Assembly: GCA_029929735.1 (NCBI GenBank)
Contig: JAKELP010000018.1
Span: 756,501 to 820,500, forward strand
Direction of reading: 5' to 3'
From: Mimosa pudica
Taxonomy: Eukaryota > Streptophyta > Magnoliopsida > Fabales > Fabaceae
Length of the DNA stretch: 64,000 nucleotides
Under the pieces are notes generated by a model. That model made no database searches, had not been told where the DNA came from, and saw only the letters and a list, made by a program, of their open reading frames with translations. Numbering within the stretch: position 1 is the first letter of the stretch; every line of letters starts with the position of its first letter. A program made the position numbers and the translations under genes. Positions 1 to 12,720 of this stretch are shown here, piece by piece.

Positions 1-2015
1 CCTCCCTCCGTGATTGTCGTTTTTGCAGTGAATACATACCATCCTCATTGCTCACCAGAACTTCTGCAACAAATTAAAAAAAACACACACACACACACTA
101 TTGTTAGTCAAAAATTGCAGTCACATCCTTCAATATCACCATTCACCAACTCCTACACTAATTTTTTTTATTCACTATGAGTTGACTTTGAATCAAAAGC
201 CAGTACATTGAATAATCTAATAAATAATGAGAATGATAGAAGGTGGCAGTTGAGAAATTTGGTATTATTACCTCGCAGAGGAGGGAAGGCGCTAGCTTTG
301 GGTCCAGACGTGGCAGCTATTTGGTCAAAATGAAGTTGTAATGCATGCACTACTCTGGCCGGTATCAATACAGTGGAGCTACCTGACATGTTAACATCAT
401 CCTTTATTTTTTTATTTAAAAAAATAAATTTGCAAATATTCAGACCACATCTTAAGTTTCTGCCATCAAATAAGAATCTTTTCATGTTTTTTTCCTCCCT
501 TGAAGAATCTTATTTCCTTGTATCAATCCTGCATGTGCTGCATTCACTAGAATATTCCCTCCCCCGCTAGCTCCCGTGATTTAAATCCCAAATTAAAAAG
601 TATCTTTTAATCGGTTGAAAAATAAAATTCGTACACTAAACAACTCACATTAAATAGTTAAATTATAGCTTAAGATACTTAACATTCCCATTTTCAGTGC
701 CAACTAACTTCAACGACCCCTGAACTATAAGGATAAACAACCAAAACATTAAGCAACTTCACTAATAATCACAAACCAAATTTACATCTTATTATTACCT
801 GTTTTCTTGCGTGACTCAGACGTAGCAATGTTCACGCGAGGCAGGAACACTCCGGTCCCACTCGACCCGGGCCTAGAACCCGACCTGTCCGCGAAACCAG
901 CCCGTGGGCCCGGCCCAGATGGCGACATCAACAGCGGCGCCAGGCGATTCCGGTGGGCATTACCCGACCCGATTCTGCTTCCTTTTCCTTTCTTCTGTAT
1001 TTTCTGAATTGGTTCAATAAATTCGATCTGATCCAGACTTGTAGTGACCTTTTGCTTCATACTATCCTGTTGATTCATGAAAGACAATCCATTCAAGTAT
1101 GAATAAAACCAAGCAAAGAATACAAGTAGATGGTTAGGGTGTTTTATGTCGTGTTGGTACATCTTATGAAACCATAGTGAATTGACTAATTTAATTATAT
1201 GGTTTTTGTAACCATGGTTTGCAAACGTACCCTTTAGTAATATCACATAAATTTAACTTATTCAAGTACCTTAATCTAATCAAATTAGCTAGTTAACTTG
1301 ATGAAGTACCTGGACTGCACGGATTTGTTGGTCAATGAGGGATTGATTGAAGCAAAGATTGTTCCCGTAACTATGGAGGTGTTTCAAATGACTTGTTTGG
1401 TCCATGTTGATGTTGTTATTGTTGTGGTCAAAGAAACCAACGACGTCGTATGATGTGTCCTGAGAAGAGTGTTTAGTGTCGTCACAAGGGGTGGCAGGGG
1501 GTGTTGGTTCTAGAGAAGGACCTTCAGGGCTGCCTTGGTTTGAGCCAAAAGGTGACCAGAGAGTGGATTGGGATGAATCAGTCGAATCCCACGACTAAAG
1601 GGAAGAACAAGAGGGACAAAACAGGAAAATAATTTAATTTAAGGTCTAGAGAGTACGGTAAATGAACCAATATAAGACTTAGCAAGATGGGAAAAAAATT
1701 GAAGTTTTGGTCCAAATGAATTGATGACTTAGGAAAATAAGAAAATAAAAAAGGTAGTACCATATCGAAATCGCTAGAGCCAATGCCTGACAAGTGGAAT
1801 TGGTCATCCTCATCATCATCTTGAAGAACCATGAAGTGAGCCATCTCACGAGTTAACTCAGATATGAAATCGTCATCCTTGTCATTGTTCTTCTTTTCCT
1901 CGGATGTGGCTATATCAATATGAGATCCAACCTCGTAGGAATCAAAAGAAAAGGTCTTTTGGTCCGAGAACTTGTGGTATGCACATAGAACATCACCATC
2001 CTCCTGAGAAGCCAT
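1..2015 (-). CDS. Plant-specific uncharacterised protein, 3' end cut by window edge
   Basis: Five exons can be read on the minus strand: 2015-1761, 1594-1310, 1066-799, 382-272 and 63-40. All have GT-AG borders and the phase stays open. The gene continues off the left edge after the donor at 39. The product starts MASQEDGDVLCAYHKFSD, has an acidic Asp/Glu stretch near residue 70, then a Ser/Pro-rich part with SQSTLWSPFGS and PPATP. The third exon carries a basic Gly/Arg-rich region ending GTGVFLPR. The fourth has ARVVHALQLHFDQIAA. I recall similar proteins in Arabidopsis (At3g54000, At5g59050 and At2g39870 come to mind) with the same GTGVFLPR and FP-PL blocks, but their function is not established and my family match is from memory. 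The start is the first ATG of an open exon. No domain of known activity is seen. Confidence 0.72.
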
Positions 2016-2340
2016 GATAATAAGATGGGAAAGCTAAGCTAAGCCAAGCCAGATGGGATAAGATGATTGAGTGGCAATAATATAAAGGTTGTTATTACTG
2101 CTAGTAGACGCTACAATAATTGGTTGATATGTATGTATACTAGACACGGGGGAAACAGAGAAGGTTGAATTTTTGAAGGGAGGCAATTAAGGAGAACAGA
2201 AGATAAGTGAACTTTTTAAAGGAGATGATGATGATGATGATTGAGAGTTGAAAGAAGGAGGAGGAGTCGGTGATGAAGGAGAGAGTGGGCCCACCGGGGA
2301 ATGTATCTGAGAGTTAGACGGGTTGGGGTTCTCTCCTTTT
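2016..2340. promoter_or_regulatory. Leader and promoter stretch of the left-edge gene
   Basis: The 325 bases upstream of the ATG at 2015 hold a (GAT)n run near 2228, purine-rich tracts and a CT-rich stretch on the plus strand at 2330-2370. A TTTATATT match lies on the minus strand near 2080. These are usual for a plant leader or promoter, but no factor site is convincing. Confidence 0.3.
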
Positions 2341-4949
2341 CTTTCTCTCCTTTTCTCTCCTTTTCCCTTTCATAAATCATTGGATAAAATATCTAGTGGT
2401 TCAAATTCAATGTTTTTACAACAATAATGTAATTATGATAATATTTTAAAACGTAATAAATAAATTTAATCTGACAAAATTTTATGTAAACTGTCCAAAA
2501 CTATAATAAACTGTACAGAACTGTTGATTACTATTATAAAGTCAAATTTATTTTTCACGCCAAATTTTGACTGATTAAATTTATTTATTATATTTTAAGT
2601 GTGTTAATAATTATTTTAGTATTGTGAAAAAATTAAAAATATGAATCATTGGTTTCAAAAGGAAAAGGAAGGAAAAGTAGAGGGAGGATGAGAAGAAAAC
2701 CCTCTCCGGAGTTAGACAATATATAGTGGTTGGGCCGTACGGTTCACACAGCTGGTCGGTTCGGTTAAGTTCAACCCAACTGCCATTGGTTGAAGACTTG
2801 GCAGCAGAAGGTTGCATATTCTAAATTCTAAAAAGTCCACCAATTTTATTAGTTCATGACATATCTCCTTCAAGACACTCAACCAACTTAAAGAAATATG
2901 TAAACATGATGTGTGAGGCTTAGTTATTCTGATTGTGATCGAAAGTAGAGTACCCCTAGTTGGTATATTTAATTTGTATTTAGGTGCATATAATTTATTA
3001 CATGAGGTAGATGGCCGATCGACAATAATGCCTAGTTGAAATCCAAACGTTTGTTGGGTAAACAAATAAAGAAAGACGTTTATGCTGCAAGCTCATTTTT
3101 TATGGGGTTAAAATAGCAAGGAAAGTTCTTTTGCGGACGCTAATGAGCCAGAGTGGTCCTTTGGATTAAGCTAAAGCTGGTTGCTTTTCTTTTATAAAAA
3201 AAAAATGAAAGATTATGGGTTAAGGAAGAGGTCACATGGGATGTAAATATATGCTTGCGGTGGATGAGGGTTGGATCACAAAAAGAATTTGAGCTAAGCA
3301 TGGAGAGGAGTTTATCCAAAAATAAGGGACATGGGCAGTGTGTACCAGTTGTGTATCCATAAATAGGGGTTTGTCTCTGGTTTTAATGGTTTAGTGTATC
3401 CCTTTAAGTCAATAAAATCGGCTTTATTGTTGTTTAGGTGCAACTCACTGAATGCATTTTGCCCTCCCACTTTAATACGGAGCTAGTGACAAAACATCAT
3501 AGGATAATTATTGTGAACAATTGTCGCATAACACTGCCCAAAACAGTATCTTGAATTTTTTTTATAAAAGGCAAAATGACATTAATTAAAATCTAGCTAT
3601 TACAATAATTTACTAATATCCAAAGCATATAAAACATAATTAAAATTAAATCATAAACTGAGAACTGAAACAAATATAGGAGAGACAACATCAATCTCTG
3701 TCTGAACACCAGCATGCAACTAGCCATGTAGAACTTGTGAAGTAGTTCCGACAATCAGATATCTTCTGAGAATGACAGGATGTTGGAACCAGAAATGAAA
3801 ACGGTATCTTGATTGACTGATTCTTCAAAAACAGAGATGAAAACAGGTATATATATATATCGTGGATCTTGCCCAAGTCATTCTTAAAGCTATATGCAGA
3901 AATATGAGTCATCAATATTCGTGCTATGATGCCCCCACAAAAAGGTTAAACTAATATGATACAAACTCATATTTAACAATTAATCATCTAATTAAGTTTC
4001 AAAAGTGAGATTCGTGATTTTACTATATGTTTAGTAGGTGATATAATGGTTCACGCAAAAACAAAAGGCCAACAAAACAAAAAATACGGTAGTTTAGATG
4101 GGACTGGTGAAGCCCCATCTAACATTCAACCAAAACTCCCCTTCAATTATTTAACGTTTTCTGTATCGTCTTCCCTTGTTAGCATCATGCTTTCTATTTT
4201 ACAGCTACACCTACAAGTTCACAACACTCTAATTCATTTTATTTTAGTAACAACTTTGTTATGTGTCAGTTTGATGAGAAAATGATGCGACTTCTCATAG
4301 ATAAAAGCCAGAACCACCCAACCTAAACCAAAGTCAAAATAAAACACTAAAGTGGCTGGTGTTGACGGAAGAGCACGATGGCATGATCCATATAGTGGGT
4401 GGACTGAACGGATAAAGTTAGACTCAAGCTAAGTTTCATTTTTTTTCCATATTAAAAACATAAATCACGGACTCAATTTCCTTTATTTTGTGATAAGTCA
4501 ATATGAAATGACTACCCAGGTAAACTTGGATCGGAAATTTTTTCACAAAATATAGCTAACAACTGGACATTAAACAACAAAATTGAAATACGAGTATAAA
4601 TAGTTGTCTGACAATGCATGTGATTTATTCCACGCATACAACCACTAGACCTTTTTTTTGGCCAGCATACAACCACTAGACTCAAAACTTGAACTTGAAG
4701 TTTAATTCATGAATTGGAGGTGGACTTGATTGCGAAAGTGGAGTCCACAAATCTGACCTTTCACCCAGTTCTCAAAATATCAATTTGAGCGTTTGAGCTT
4801 ATACAAAAACATGACCACGAACACATCATACATTAAATTCCCCTCGGAACTCACTGTCTCGCATTTTCCACAATTCATAGAATCATAGTCAGCTTCAAAA
4901 ACAGAATGTCTTATGAGTAAATAATTTGTAGGCTTTGAACATCAACTGA
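2341..4949. other. Intergenic, AT-rich, no gene recognised
   Basis: No open frame here has a recognisable domain or consistent splice sites. The stretch is AT-rich with short homopolymers and a small TA run at 3849. It separates the left-edge gene from tRNA-Asp. A short direct repeat of the phrase catacaaccactaga occurs near 4640 and 4665. Confidence 0.5.
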
Positions 4950-5021
4950 GTCGTTGTAGTATAGTGGTAAGTATTCCCGCCTGTCACGCGGGTGACCCGG
5001 GTTCGATCCCCGGCAACGGCG
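4950..5021 (+). tRNA. trnD-GTC: tRNA-Asp (GTC)
   Basis: The 72-base cloverleaf is complete. Acceptor stem 4950-4956 pairs with 5014-5020 with one T-G pair, and the discriminator is G5021. The D-arm holds the A-box-like TAGTATAGTGG. Anticodon stem CCCGC/GCGGG flanks a loop with GTC at 4983-4985. The T-arm has GGTTCGATCC (B box). A T-run at 5023-5027 is the expected Pol III terminator. No intron. The sequence is like nuclear plant tRNA-Asp, so this is a working nuclear gene, not a plastid insertion. Confidence 0.97.
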
Positions 5022-5027
5022 CTTTTT
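5022..5027 (+). terminator. Pol III T-run terminator of tRNA-Asp
   Basis: Five T residues follow the tRNA end by one base, as is usual for RNA polymerase III termination. Confidence 0.8.
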
Positions 5028-5261
5028 GCACATTTTTTTCCCTTCATGTGCTATGCTTCCTTGCCATAGCAATCAACTTGTTGGGTACCAAATTCAATCT
5101 TCTACGCCACCATCAATTTTTTTTTACAAGGAAATGAACGAATCACTCCTCAAAAAACCAATTCCAAAAGCAAAACAAAATCATGATCTTCCTCAACATC
5201 TTACTATACCATCTCACAAGAAATGTCCACATACAGAGAAACCTCAACCAGCATCCACATA

Positions 5262-5762
5262 ATGGCATTAGATGGTATTGTTAACGTTAACTCACTCTTA
5301 ACCTTAGTTCTCTTCCTTGGCATCACATCTTCTAATACCTATTCTACCCTCCGTGGGGCCCTCCGTCGCTGAAGGCCTAATAACATACCATGTTTACTGC
5401 TTCAGCTTCTTCCTCTTCTCCAGCCTCATTGCCTTGGCTCTCAAGCAAGCCATTAACATTAGTAAGGGTGTGGAGGAAGACGATTCTTTGCAGGTGTTTC
5501 TAACGTGAGAAATGATGGGTTGAGCTTTGTTGTGAAAGTTGACATTTTGGTGCTCAGGATGGGAATTCTTGTTTCTGCTATTGGTTCTGTTTTTGGATGT
5601 GGGTTTTTGGTCATGGCCCTGGTGAATCTTGTGCAGATAAAGTTGGGAACTTTTGCTTGTGAGAGTCATTACACTTTTGCTGCTATTGATTCCTTGCTTT
5701 TTCTTGTTCCTTTGGCACTAATCATCTATATTGTTCTTGTTCTCTATGCCTTTTCTTGCTGA
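5262..5762 (+). pseudogene. MEE60-like four-helix membrane protein gene with two frameshifts
   Basis: The family starts MALDG-VNSL and has about 160 residues with four hydrophobic helices and no intron. Here the frame from ATG 5262 reads MALDGIVNVNSLLTLVLFLG and then stops shortly after 5340. The homologous middle part (PSVAEGLITYHVYCFSFFLF) is in the next frame, roughly 5345-5490. The end part (VDILVLRMGILVSAIGSVFG to the stop at 5760-5762) is back in the first frame. The total length still fits 167 codons, so two compensating small indels have occurred at about 5336-5350 and 5485-5505. Hydrophobic segments remain well preserved, which suggests a young lesion or sequencing errors. Assignment to the MEE60-like family is from memory. 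The gene lies 240 bases after tRNA-Asp. Confidence 0.65.
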
Positions 5763-8700
5763 GGCTTTCCAGAAATTACTTCGGCCAAATTCCCATACTT
5801 AAAAGGCAAGAAAAAGTGTCTCCCGATGAACCATGCTGGTTATGTTTATAAATTTCAACGGGTAACTATCAAGGTCCAAAAATAGATAATGGGTCTAAAT
5901 TAGTAGTGTTATTTTTGTGGGAGTGGTTCTAAGGTTGTGTTTTATATGTACTTAAGGTGGCTCTGAATTTTGATATAGCAGCTTTATTATTTTATCCAAG
6001 TTCATCACTATCTTGTTTGTGAGTCGGTGCCGCTCTATTGTGATAGATACCGTTCACTGTTACAAATGTGAGTTCAAACTGAAGTCGACATACCAATCAA
6101 CTCATATATCGAATGGAATTTATTTTACTAGTAGTATATATGTCTATAAATCTATGTACACTTCCTTTCCTCAAATAAATTATTTTTGGGGTCACACTTT
6201 TTTGAGTTAATATTAGATCTGCCTAAAAGCAGTGATTTTTTTTTCAATTTTATAATTTTTTAAAGATTTAGTGATTTAACTTTAAAATGAATACAGAGTT
6301 TTAAGTAATTAATCTTTGACAAATCATATGAAATTGAAAAAAAAAACTTTTTTGTGGGTAATATATCAAAATATCAGCAATATTATGTAGAATCTAATGG
6401 TAAAGCCAAACAAAAAAATGTGACCCTAAACATAAATAAATTTTTAGAGAAGTGGAGGGAATTCTAGAAGTGGGGAAGTAGTGAGACCCATTATCCTCTT
6501 TTTTTTTTTAAGTGTAATGAACCACTCAAGCATAACTATTTTATATGTTATTCGATGATTTGTTAACTTATTAGTAAAAAAACAAATTTAGAGGAAAATG
6601 TTAGAAAATCAATTTTTAAGTAATTTATTTATCTATCTTATGAATTTTTTTAAGAAAAAGCTAATTCTTATACTTACTTATCAAGCGAGTATAACTTCTT
6701 TTTTGTGAGAATCAACATATTTCAACTTGTGCTCAACTTAGAGCTCTCCCGATAGATTTGTTATCTGGAAAGAGGACTCGAAGAATTTTGTTTTTTTTTT
6801 ACCCACTCGTTCCCATAAATGCGTTACTTTCTCCATAAATTTAGATCTTAACACTATAATACTCGAGTAATTATCAAGGCCTTGTATGAGTAGACATTGT
6901 GCTTGAACCAATCAAGTATAAGTAAAGTTTTGGTAACACTAAGTAAATACAAGCATCATGAGAACAGCAAATGAATTATTTTATTAAAAATATAGTCTAG
7001 CATAACGGAAGTTTTACTTTTTTAAAAAAAAAAACTTGGCTGGAGAACTGCTTACGTAATATGACCCACAACTGGCCTTGTTTATTGAAAGTGACTACTA
7101 CTTATCATATTAAAGTTGGCAGTTAAGGAAACGAATGGGTGTCTCTGCTAAAGTTCCCACACAAGATAGGGACATGGATGCATAGCAATTAGCAAACTAG
7201 CTCATATGAAATTGTTGTCAGCGGTCGAAAAAGTTAGTTCAGTCTCTTAGAAAAAGTAGATATGAAAAAATAATAAAATAGATACTTGCTCAGACTAGTA
7301 CAAGAGTGAAAGTACATTGAAGTTGAATGATGGAGTAAAATTTATCACAAGATTCTGGTAACTTAGTGAGTGTATTGACTATTGACTGACGACTATTACA
7401 TGAGCACGCTTCAAACGTACTCCGTATCTTATGTTTTTTATATCCTTGCTCAGACTCAGAACAGAGGTTAGGGGGTCATTCCTAATTAGTACTACTACTT
7501 GTTATTTTTCTCTGATATGCTGTCATATATTATACTAGTATAATCACACGTGAATGATGTCATCTGTAAGATGCCAAATCATTGAGAAGGTTTGAAAGGT
7601 CAAAAAAAAAAAAAATCATTGAGAAGGCAATACATGTCCTCCGTCTAGTTTTCCTTTAAAATAGAAGGTGAATGAATGTAAAATAAAGAGCAATTATTTT
7701 TTCCCCAACATAGATAAAGAGCCATCAATAATTGTTAGCATTGTTTATTGGCGGGGAAAAACATTTGCCTGAATTCAGGACACAGAAAAGGAAAGTACAC
7801 AAATGTGGAGTGGATCTTTGACGCTGTGGCCTGTGGGTGTGTTTTCACTGCTAAGATTTTAGTTTTTTTTTTTTTTTATAAAAACACTCAAATAGTTAAT
7901 TGCCACTGTTTAAGAGTATATTCATGGTTCATATGTCATTTTCCTTAGAAAAATTCATTGTGTATGTCGAATTTTTTTGAAGAGTATGAGAATGTAAAAT
8001 GGGAATTGAGTGTTGAGAAAGAAAGTCTCCTTTAAAAATATGGAAATACAATCATATCCTAACTATGCGTGCTTTTCAATCTTTTAACAAAAAAATGAAG
8101 GCACCATTATCCACCTACCTTAATTGATTGTAGGCAGGACTTGAACAACATCATTGCAATAATACACAAGTCAATCAATACAATTTTGCATTATATAATA
8201 ATTAAGCACTAAGGAGAAGCAATTTAATTTAATTACAAAATACCACTTTATAATAGCCCGAAATGGCACATGGCACATGGCACATGTGGCCACTCATCCA
8301 ACAAAATAGGCCTGCCCATATTTCCCATCATGTAGCTTTTCCGGCAGTGGATAAGGCTTAGAAGCTCTGTTTTATGTACAATAATTCTACTTTGCAGTTT
8401 ATTCTCCTGAGATATTTTCCCACTTCGTTCCATCATCGTCATCATAATTAATAGAATAGGAGTAATATTTCTGACTTTATCATGGAGATTGTAGCATATT
8501 TACTAATTCACTTTGAAGTTTAAGAGTTCTACCCGGAGAAGCTAAAATAAAAGTATGCCATGTGAATTTGAACTTTTGGAAGAGTACTTAAACCTACCAC
8601 CCTCCCATAGAATAAGAGGTGGTATGAGATTTTTTTTCCTTCATCATAAGAAGTAACGTGTAAAAATCAAGCTAATAAATGTTTGATTTACATTTTTGCC

Positions 8701-9115
8701 CTTGAGGACTAAATGTAGAGAGACTAAAGAGAGGCAGCGAGCAAGGGTATTATTATTAAATGATGAAGATTCTCCAGTATGGTTTTTTAATTTATATAAA
8801 ACTGTTGATTATATGTTTTAATTTGGACAGGAAAAAGTATAGCATTCTCGTATTACATATAGACATATAGTAGTAAACTAGTAGGATATCAACAATCAAG
8901 TCTATGAAACCACGGTAGAGAATAGAGCGCGATTAAGTAAAGTAAATAGCGTTGGTGGTAGTTAGGACTTTGGAGAGTTTCCCAACTGTCTAGAATTTTA
9001 AAACACACCATATTTTAAAACAGTATGATAAAATATGCTCTCAAAATAATATGACAGCTTAGACTGCCTGTAATATTCCCAACGCAACGTAATAAAGAAT
9101 GTTATTTGTTTGGTA
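5763..9115. other. Intergenic, AT-rich, no gene recognised
   Basis: I see no exon with coding character in this stretch. Poly-A and poly-T runs are frequent (for example 6488, 7026, 7600, 7861). A phrase containing catcattgagaagg occurs twice about 40 bases apart near 7575-7625, and a small tandem of ggcacat lies at 8264-8284. Nothing else stands out. Confidence 0.5.
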
Positions 9116-9364
9116 CTCCCTCCGGTCCCTAATGTAAGAGCTCACCCCACATTCTCTCCTCATTTAATGCATTTTTTCCTACTTTACCCCTAACTCTCTT
9201 TCATATTTATTAATGTTTATGTATTTCTCTCTCTTAAAAGTACATAATAAATATGGGCAATTTTGGAAAATAAGCATTAATTCCAGACATCCAACTAACA
9301 TTCACATGTTTTCTTAAGAAGCGTTTTTTTGACGGCTAGCTCTTACATTAGGGACCGGAGGGAG
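9116..9364. mobile_element. Stowaway-like MITE, family A, copy 1
   Basis: The element begins CTCCCTCCGGTCCCTAATG and ends with the inverted form, flanked by TA on both sides (9114-9115, 9365-9366). That is the target duplication of the Tc1/mariner Stowaway class. It has no coding capacity. The internal block with TTCTTAAGAA and ACATGTGAATG is shared with copies at 9377, 38353 and 42746. Confidence 0.9.
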
Positions 9365-9376
9365 TAGTTAGTAATA

Positions 9377-9663
9377 CTCCCTCCGGTCCCTAATGTAAGA
9401 GCTAGCCATAAAAAAAACGCTTCTTAAGAAAACATGTGAATGTTAGTTGGGTGTCTGGAGTTAATGCTTCTTTTCCAAAATTGCCCATATTTATTATGAT
9501 ACTTTTAAGAGAGAAAAATATATAAACATTGATAAATATGAAAGAGAGTTAGGGGTAAAGTAGGAAAAAATGCATTAAATGAGGAGAGCATATTGGGTGA
9601 GCTTTCACATTAGGGACTAAAACCATTCAAATTTTGGGCTCTTACATTAGGGACCGGAGGTAG
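9377..9663. mobile_element. Stowaway-like MITE, family A, copy 2, opposite orientation
   Basis: This copy starts only 10 bases after the TA that ends copy 1 and is inverted relative to it, so the pair makes a large near-palindrome. TA flanks are at 9375-9376 and 9664-9665. Its right end has a doubled terminal repeat (a TTAGGGACTAAAACC block precedes the outer TTAGGGACCGG), the same structure as the copy at 42746, so the doubling is a subfamily trait. Confidence 0.9.
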
Positions 9664-9892
9664 TAATTATTAATGATTAAATATGTTCTGCTTTTAAAAT
9701 TAAAATAAGGCTACCAATAATTAAGATTAATTATTTGCCTATGTTATTCTAACTAAACACTTTTTTAGTCGCACTAACTATAAAATTTTATAAACCAATA
9801 AAATTAGTTCAAAACTTTAACTATATATATTTATTAAACACAGGCAAGCTTGAAAAAAATGTAATTAATATTTCATTCTATCTATAATAATG

Positions 9893-10157
9893 TTAGAGTC
9901 GAGCCGTTAATATTTTTCTTAAGAAAACATGTAAAAGTTAGTTGGGGTTTGAATTAATTTTTTGTTTCAATTTCACGACATTTATTATGATACTAATATG
10001 AGAGAAAAATATGTAATCATCATGAAATATGAAAGAGAGTAAAGAGCAAAGTAGAAAAATTGCAAGAAATAATGAGAGAATGTAAAAGTAACTTCCTATA
10101 TTTTTTTTATCAAAACCATTCAAATTATTTACTCTTAAATTACACTCTGGAGGGAGC
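9893..10157. mobile_element. Decayed family A MITE
   Basis: TTCTTAAGAAAACATG near 9917, the GAGAGAAAAATATG block near 9992 and a final ACTCTGGAGGGAG near 10143 line up with the family A elements, but the left terminus is degraded. Limits are approximate. Confidence 0.55.
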
Positions 10158-10860
10158 ACCTAGTGAAAATTAGCAAGTCCCTTGTAAAAGCAACAAAACA
10201 TTCTTATTATTAGGCGATGTCTTATAATAAGGATCAATGAGACTAAGTGGTATTAAGTTCAAGCCTTAACTAAAAATCACAATAATCAGCAAAGTTCGCC
10301 AATTGTAAACATGCATTCCTCCAAATGGACTTGTATTTTTTAAGAACGAGATTAATTCTTTATTTCAATTTCGGTATCACAGAGCAAATAATCTTCCCAT
10401 CACATTAACAGCTCCACACTAATCTGAATCGAGACATGACAATAATCATTAAAGTTAACACCTCTGACCCTAAAATGCTGACATTTCCACTTCTTGAGTT
10501 TAAAACTCGTGATTAAACTAGAACAACTCCAGCCAGCTAATCTAATTGATAATTGAAGTATAGGATTAGTCCGTCGGATACCTATAAATAAACTAAAACA
10601 TAAAATAATTAAAAAATAAACGAAAGCGAGTACACAACACAACGAGGCTGCGTGTGAAACAGTAAGCGCCAGCTCAAAGCCTGACAACAGTCTTGTCTCG
10701 TTCTCCTATGCAACCCTGTTCTGTTCTTCTTCCTCCCAAACAAAATAAAAAAATAATAATAACTCCCCACAAAATTATTATTATTATACTAATAATAATT
10801 ATAATTATACTAATCTCCTTATTCTCCATTTCCTTCCTTTCTCTGTCATTCATTTCATAA
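10158..10860. other. Intergenic before RABA2, probable promoter
   Basis: No gene is seen. The last part (10740-10830) is a run of AAT/ATT repeats, followed by CT-rich sequence around 10830-10930 that is typical of plant 5' leaders. Confidence 0.45.
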
Positions 10861-11051
10861 TATTTCCCTGCGGTTCGTCCAGTGCTTCAACTTTTCTCTA
10901 ATCTCCCTTATTCCTCCATCAATTTTCCTACAGGTAAGTTTGTTCATCAAATTCAAGCTTAGCTAGTTCTTAATTTGATGTTCAATTTGTGTATGAGATT
11001 GATGAAGGTGTGATCTGATGTGCTTGAGAATATAGGCACGAGCATAGTACC
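10861..11051 (+). promoter_or_regulatory. RABA2 5' leader with likely intron
   Basis: A donor-like CAG/GTAAGT lies at 10932-10938 and an acceptor-like TATAG at about 11032-11036, only 15 bases before the ATG. Leader introns are common in plant Rab genes. No transcript was available, so this is inference. Confidence 0.45.
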
Positions 11052-12720
11052 ATGGCACATAGGGTGGACCAAGAGTATGACTATTTGTTCAAGATCGTGC
11101 TGATCGGTGACTCTGGTGTAGGCAAATCAAACATTCTTTCTAGATTTACGAGAAATGAATTTTGTTTGGACTCTAAATCTACTATTGGTGTTGAGTTTGC
11201 AACTCGTACTCTTCAGGTGATTTTCTATGTCTTACATTTTTCGACTTTGGAGTTTTCAAATAAGTTGTCATATGATATCTGATTATGTTTATTCACAAGG
11301 ATCTCGTGATGAGTTGTTTATACTACTACCTTGGTTATATAAGATCACTTTCCCTATTTGATTTGATTAGATTAAAGATGTTAGTTAAGTTAGTTATTAA
11401 CACATGATATTACCAATTCATGGCAACTATATACCTTTATGTTCACTCTTGCTCTTTTGCTTTTTATTATAGATAAACATTATTAAGGTTAATTTGGGAA
11501 AAAAGTTTGAGAAAAACTAGAAAATTATCTTATATTTATGAACAAATTGAATTTTGAAAGTGATTTATATTTAGTAACGGAGGGAGTATATGCTTTATAG
11601 TAATTGCACGATATTTTTTTTGGGATTCAATTAAGTGAGCTAGGTGTTTGATCAATTGAAGTGGAAGCAATAATATAGGATCACGGGTCATGTTTGCCTT
11701 TAATACTTTGTGTGTATCGAGTAAACAGGAAGAGCCGTGCTTTAATTTGAGGAAATAGTAGAAATAGCTTCAGTTAGGGTGATGAAGGTGAATTTTGAGT
11801 GTGTTTTCCTTGTTTGTGGGATTTAATGGAAAAGGACCATGTATGATGTATGATTTATTTGTAAAATGCTGGATTGCATGCACTGTCAACTTTTTGAGTG
11901 TGTATATGGGGTGTTGAAACATCTTTTGCTTTCCTTTTTAGTTTGTTATTGTACAAAAGGAGGCTTGCATATCTAGTCTGTTAATGACGAATCTGAGTAG
12001 TTTGTCGATATCTCAGGCTAATCTGTATTTCTTGTGGACTGTAATATACATTGCCAAAGAGAATTGAAAGAAGATAAATTGGTATTGAACTTGTTATTGG
12101 TGGAAATTGATAGTCAATTGTCATGTTATATATTGAATCATTGATCATCTGAACACCACAATGACAAAATATGGGACACCTTTTGATGTACTGATCCAAT
12201 CTAATTATTTTATGCCATCCTGTTTTCTCAACAGGTGCAAGGAAAGACTGTTAAGGCACAAATCTGGGATACAGCAGGTCAGGAAAGGTACCGTGCAATC
12301 ACCAGTGCATACTATAGAGGAGCTGTAGGTGCACTCCTTGTATATGACATAACCAAGGGGCAAACATTCGATAACGTTCAAAGGTGGCTCCGTGAATTGA
12401 GGGACCATGCTGATTCTAACATAGTTATCATGATGGCCGGAAATAAATCTGATTTGGACAACCTTAGAGCTGTTTCAGAGGATGATGGTCAAGCATTGGC
12501 TGAGAAGGAAGGTCTTTCATTTCTTGAGACATCTGCTTTAGACGCTACCAATGTGGAGAAGGCATTCCAAACTATTTTGACAGAGATCTATCATATTGTG
12601 AGCAAAAAAGCATTGGCTGCTCAGGAAGCAGCAACAAGTACCACCCTTCCTGGACAAGGAACCACAATCAATGTTGCAGATGCATCGGGTACTACCAAAA
12701 GAAGTTGCTGTTCCACCTGA
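11052..12720 (+). CDS. RABA2: RABA2-type Rab11-class small GTPase
   Basis: Two exons, 11052-11216 and 12235-12720 (CAG/GTGATT donor, TCAACAG acceptor, phase 0), give 216 residues, the normal Rab size. Nucleotide-binding motifs are intact: P-loop GDSGVGKS at 19-26, switch I Thr44 in STIGVEF, WDTAGQE at 66-72 with Gln71, NKSD at 125-128 and the ETSAL box. The C-terminus RSCCST gives two adjacent cysteines for geranylgeranyl anchoring. The start MAHRVDQEYDYLFKIVLIGD and the two-exon split after ATRTLQ match the RABA2b/c/d type as I recall it. RABA2 proteins work at the trans-Golgi/early endosome and cell plate in secretion and cytokinesis. The single intron holds a truncated Stowaway-type MITE near 11461-11586. 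The gene converges with the MTP gene. Confidence 0.95.
11461..11586. mobile_element. Truncated Stowaway-type MITE in RABA2 intron
   Basis: The block ends TATATTTAGTAACGGAGGGAG then TA and matches, inverted, the left part of the MITE in the SRRM1-like gene at 53251. Only one terminus is present, so this is a fragment. Confidence 0.7.
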
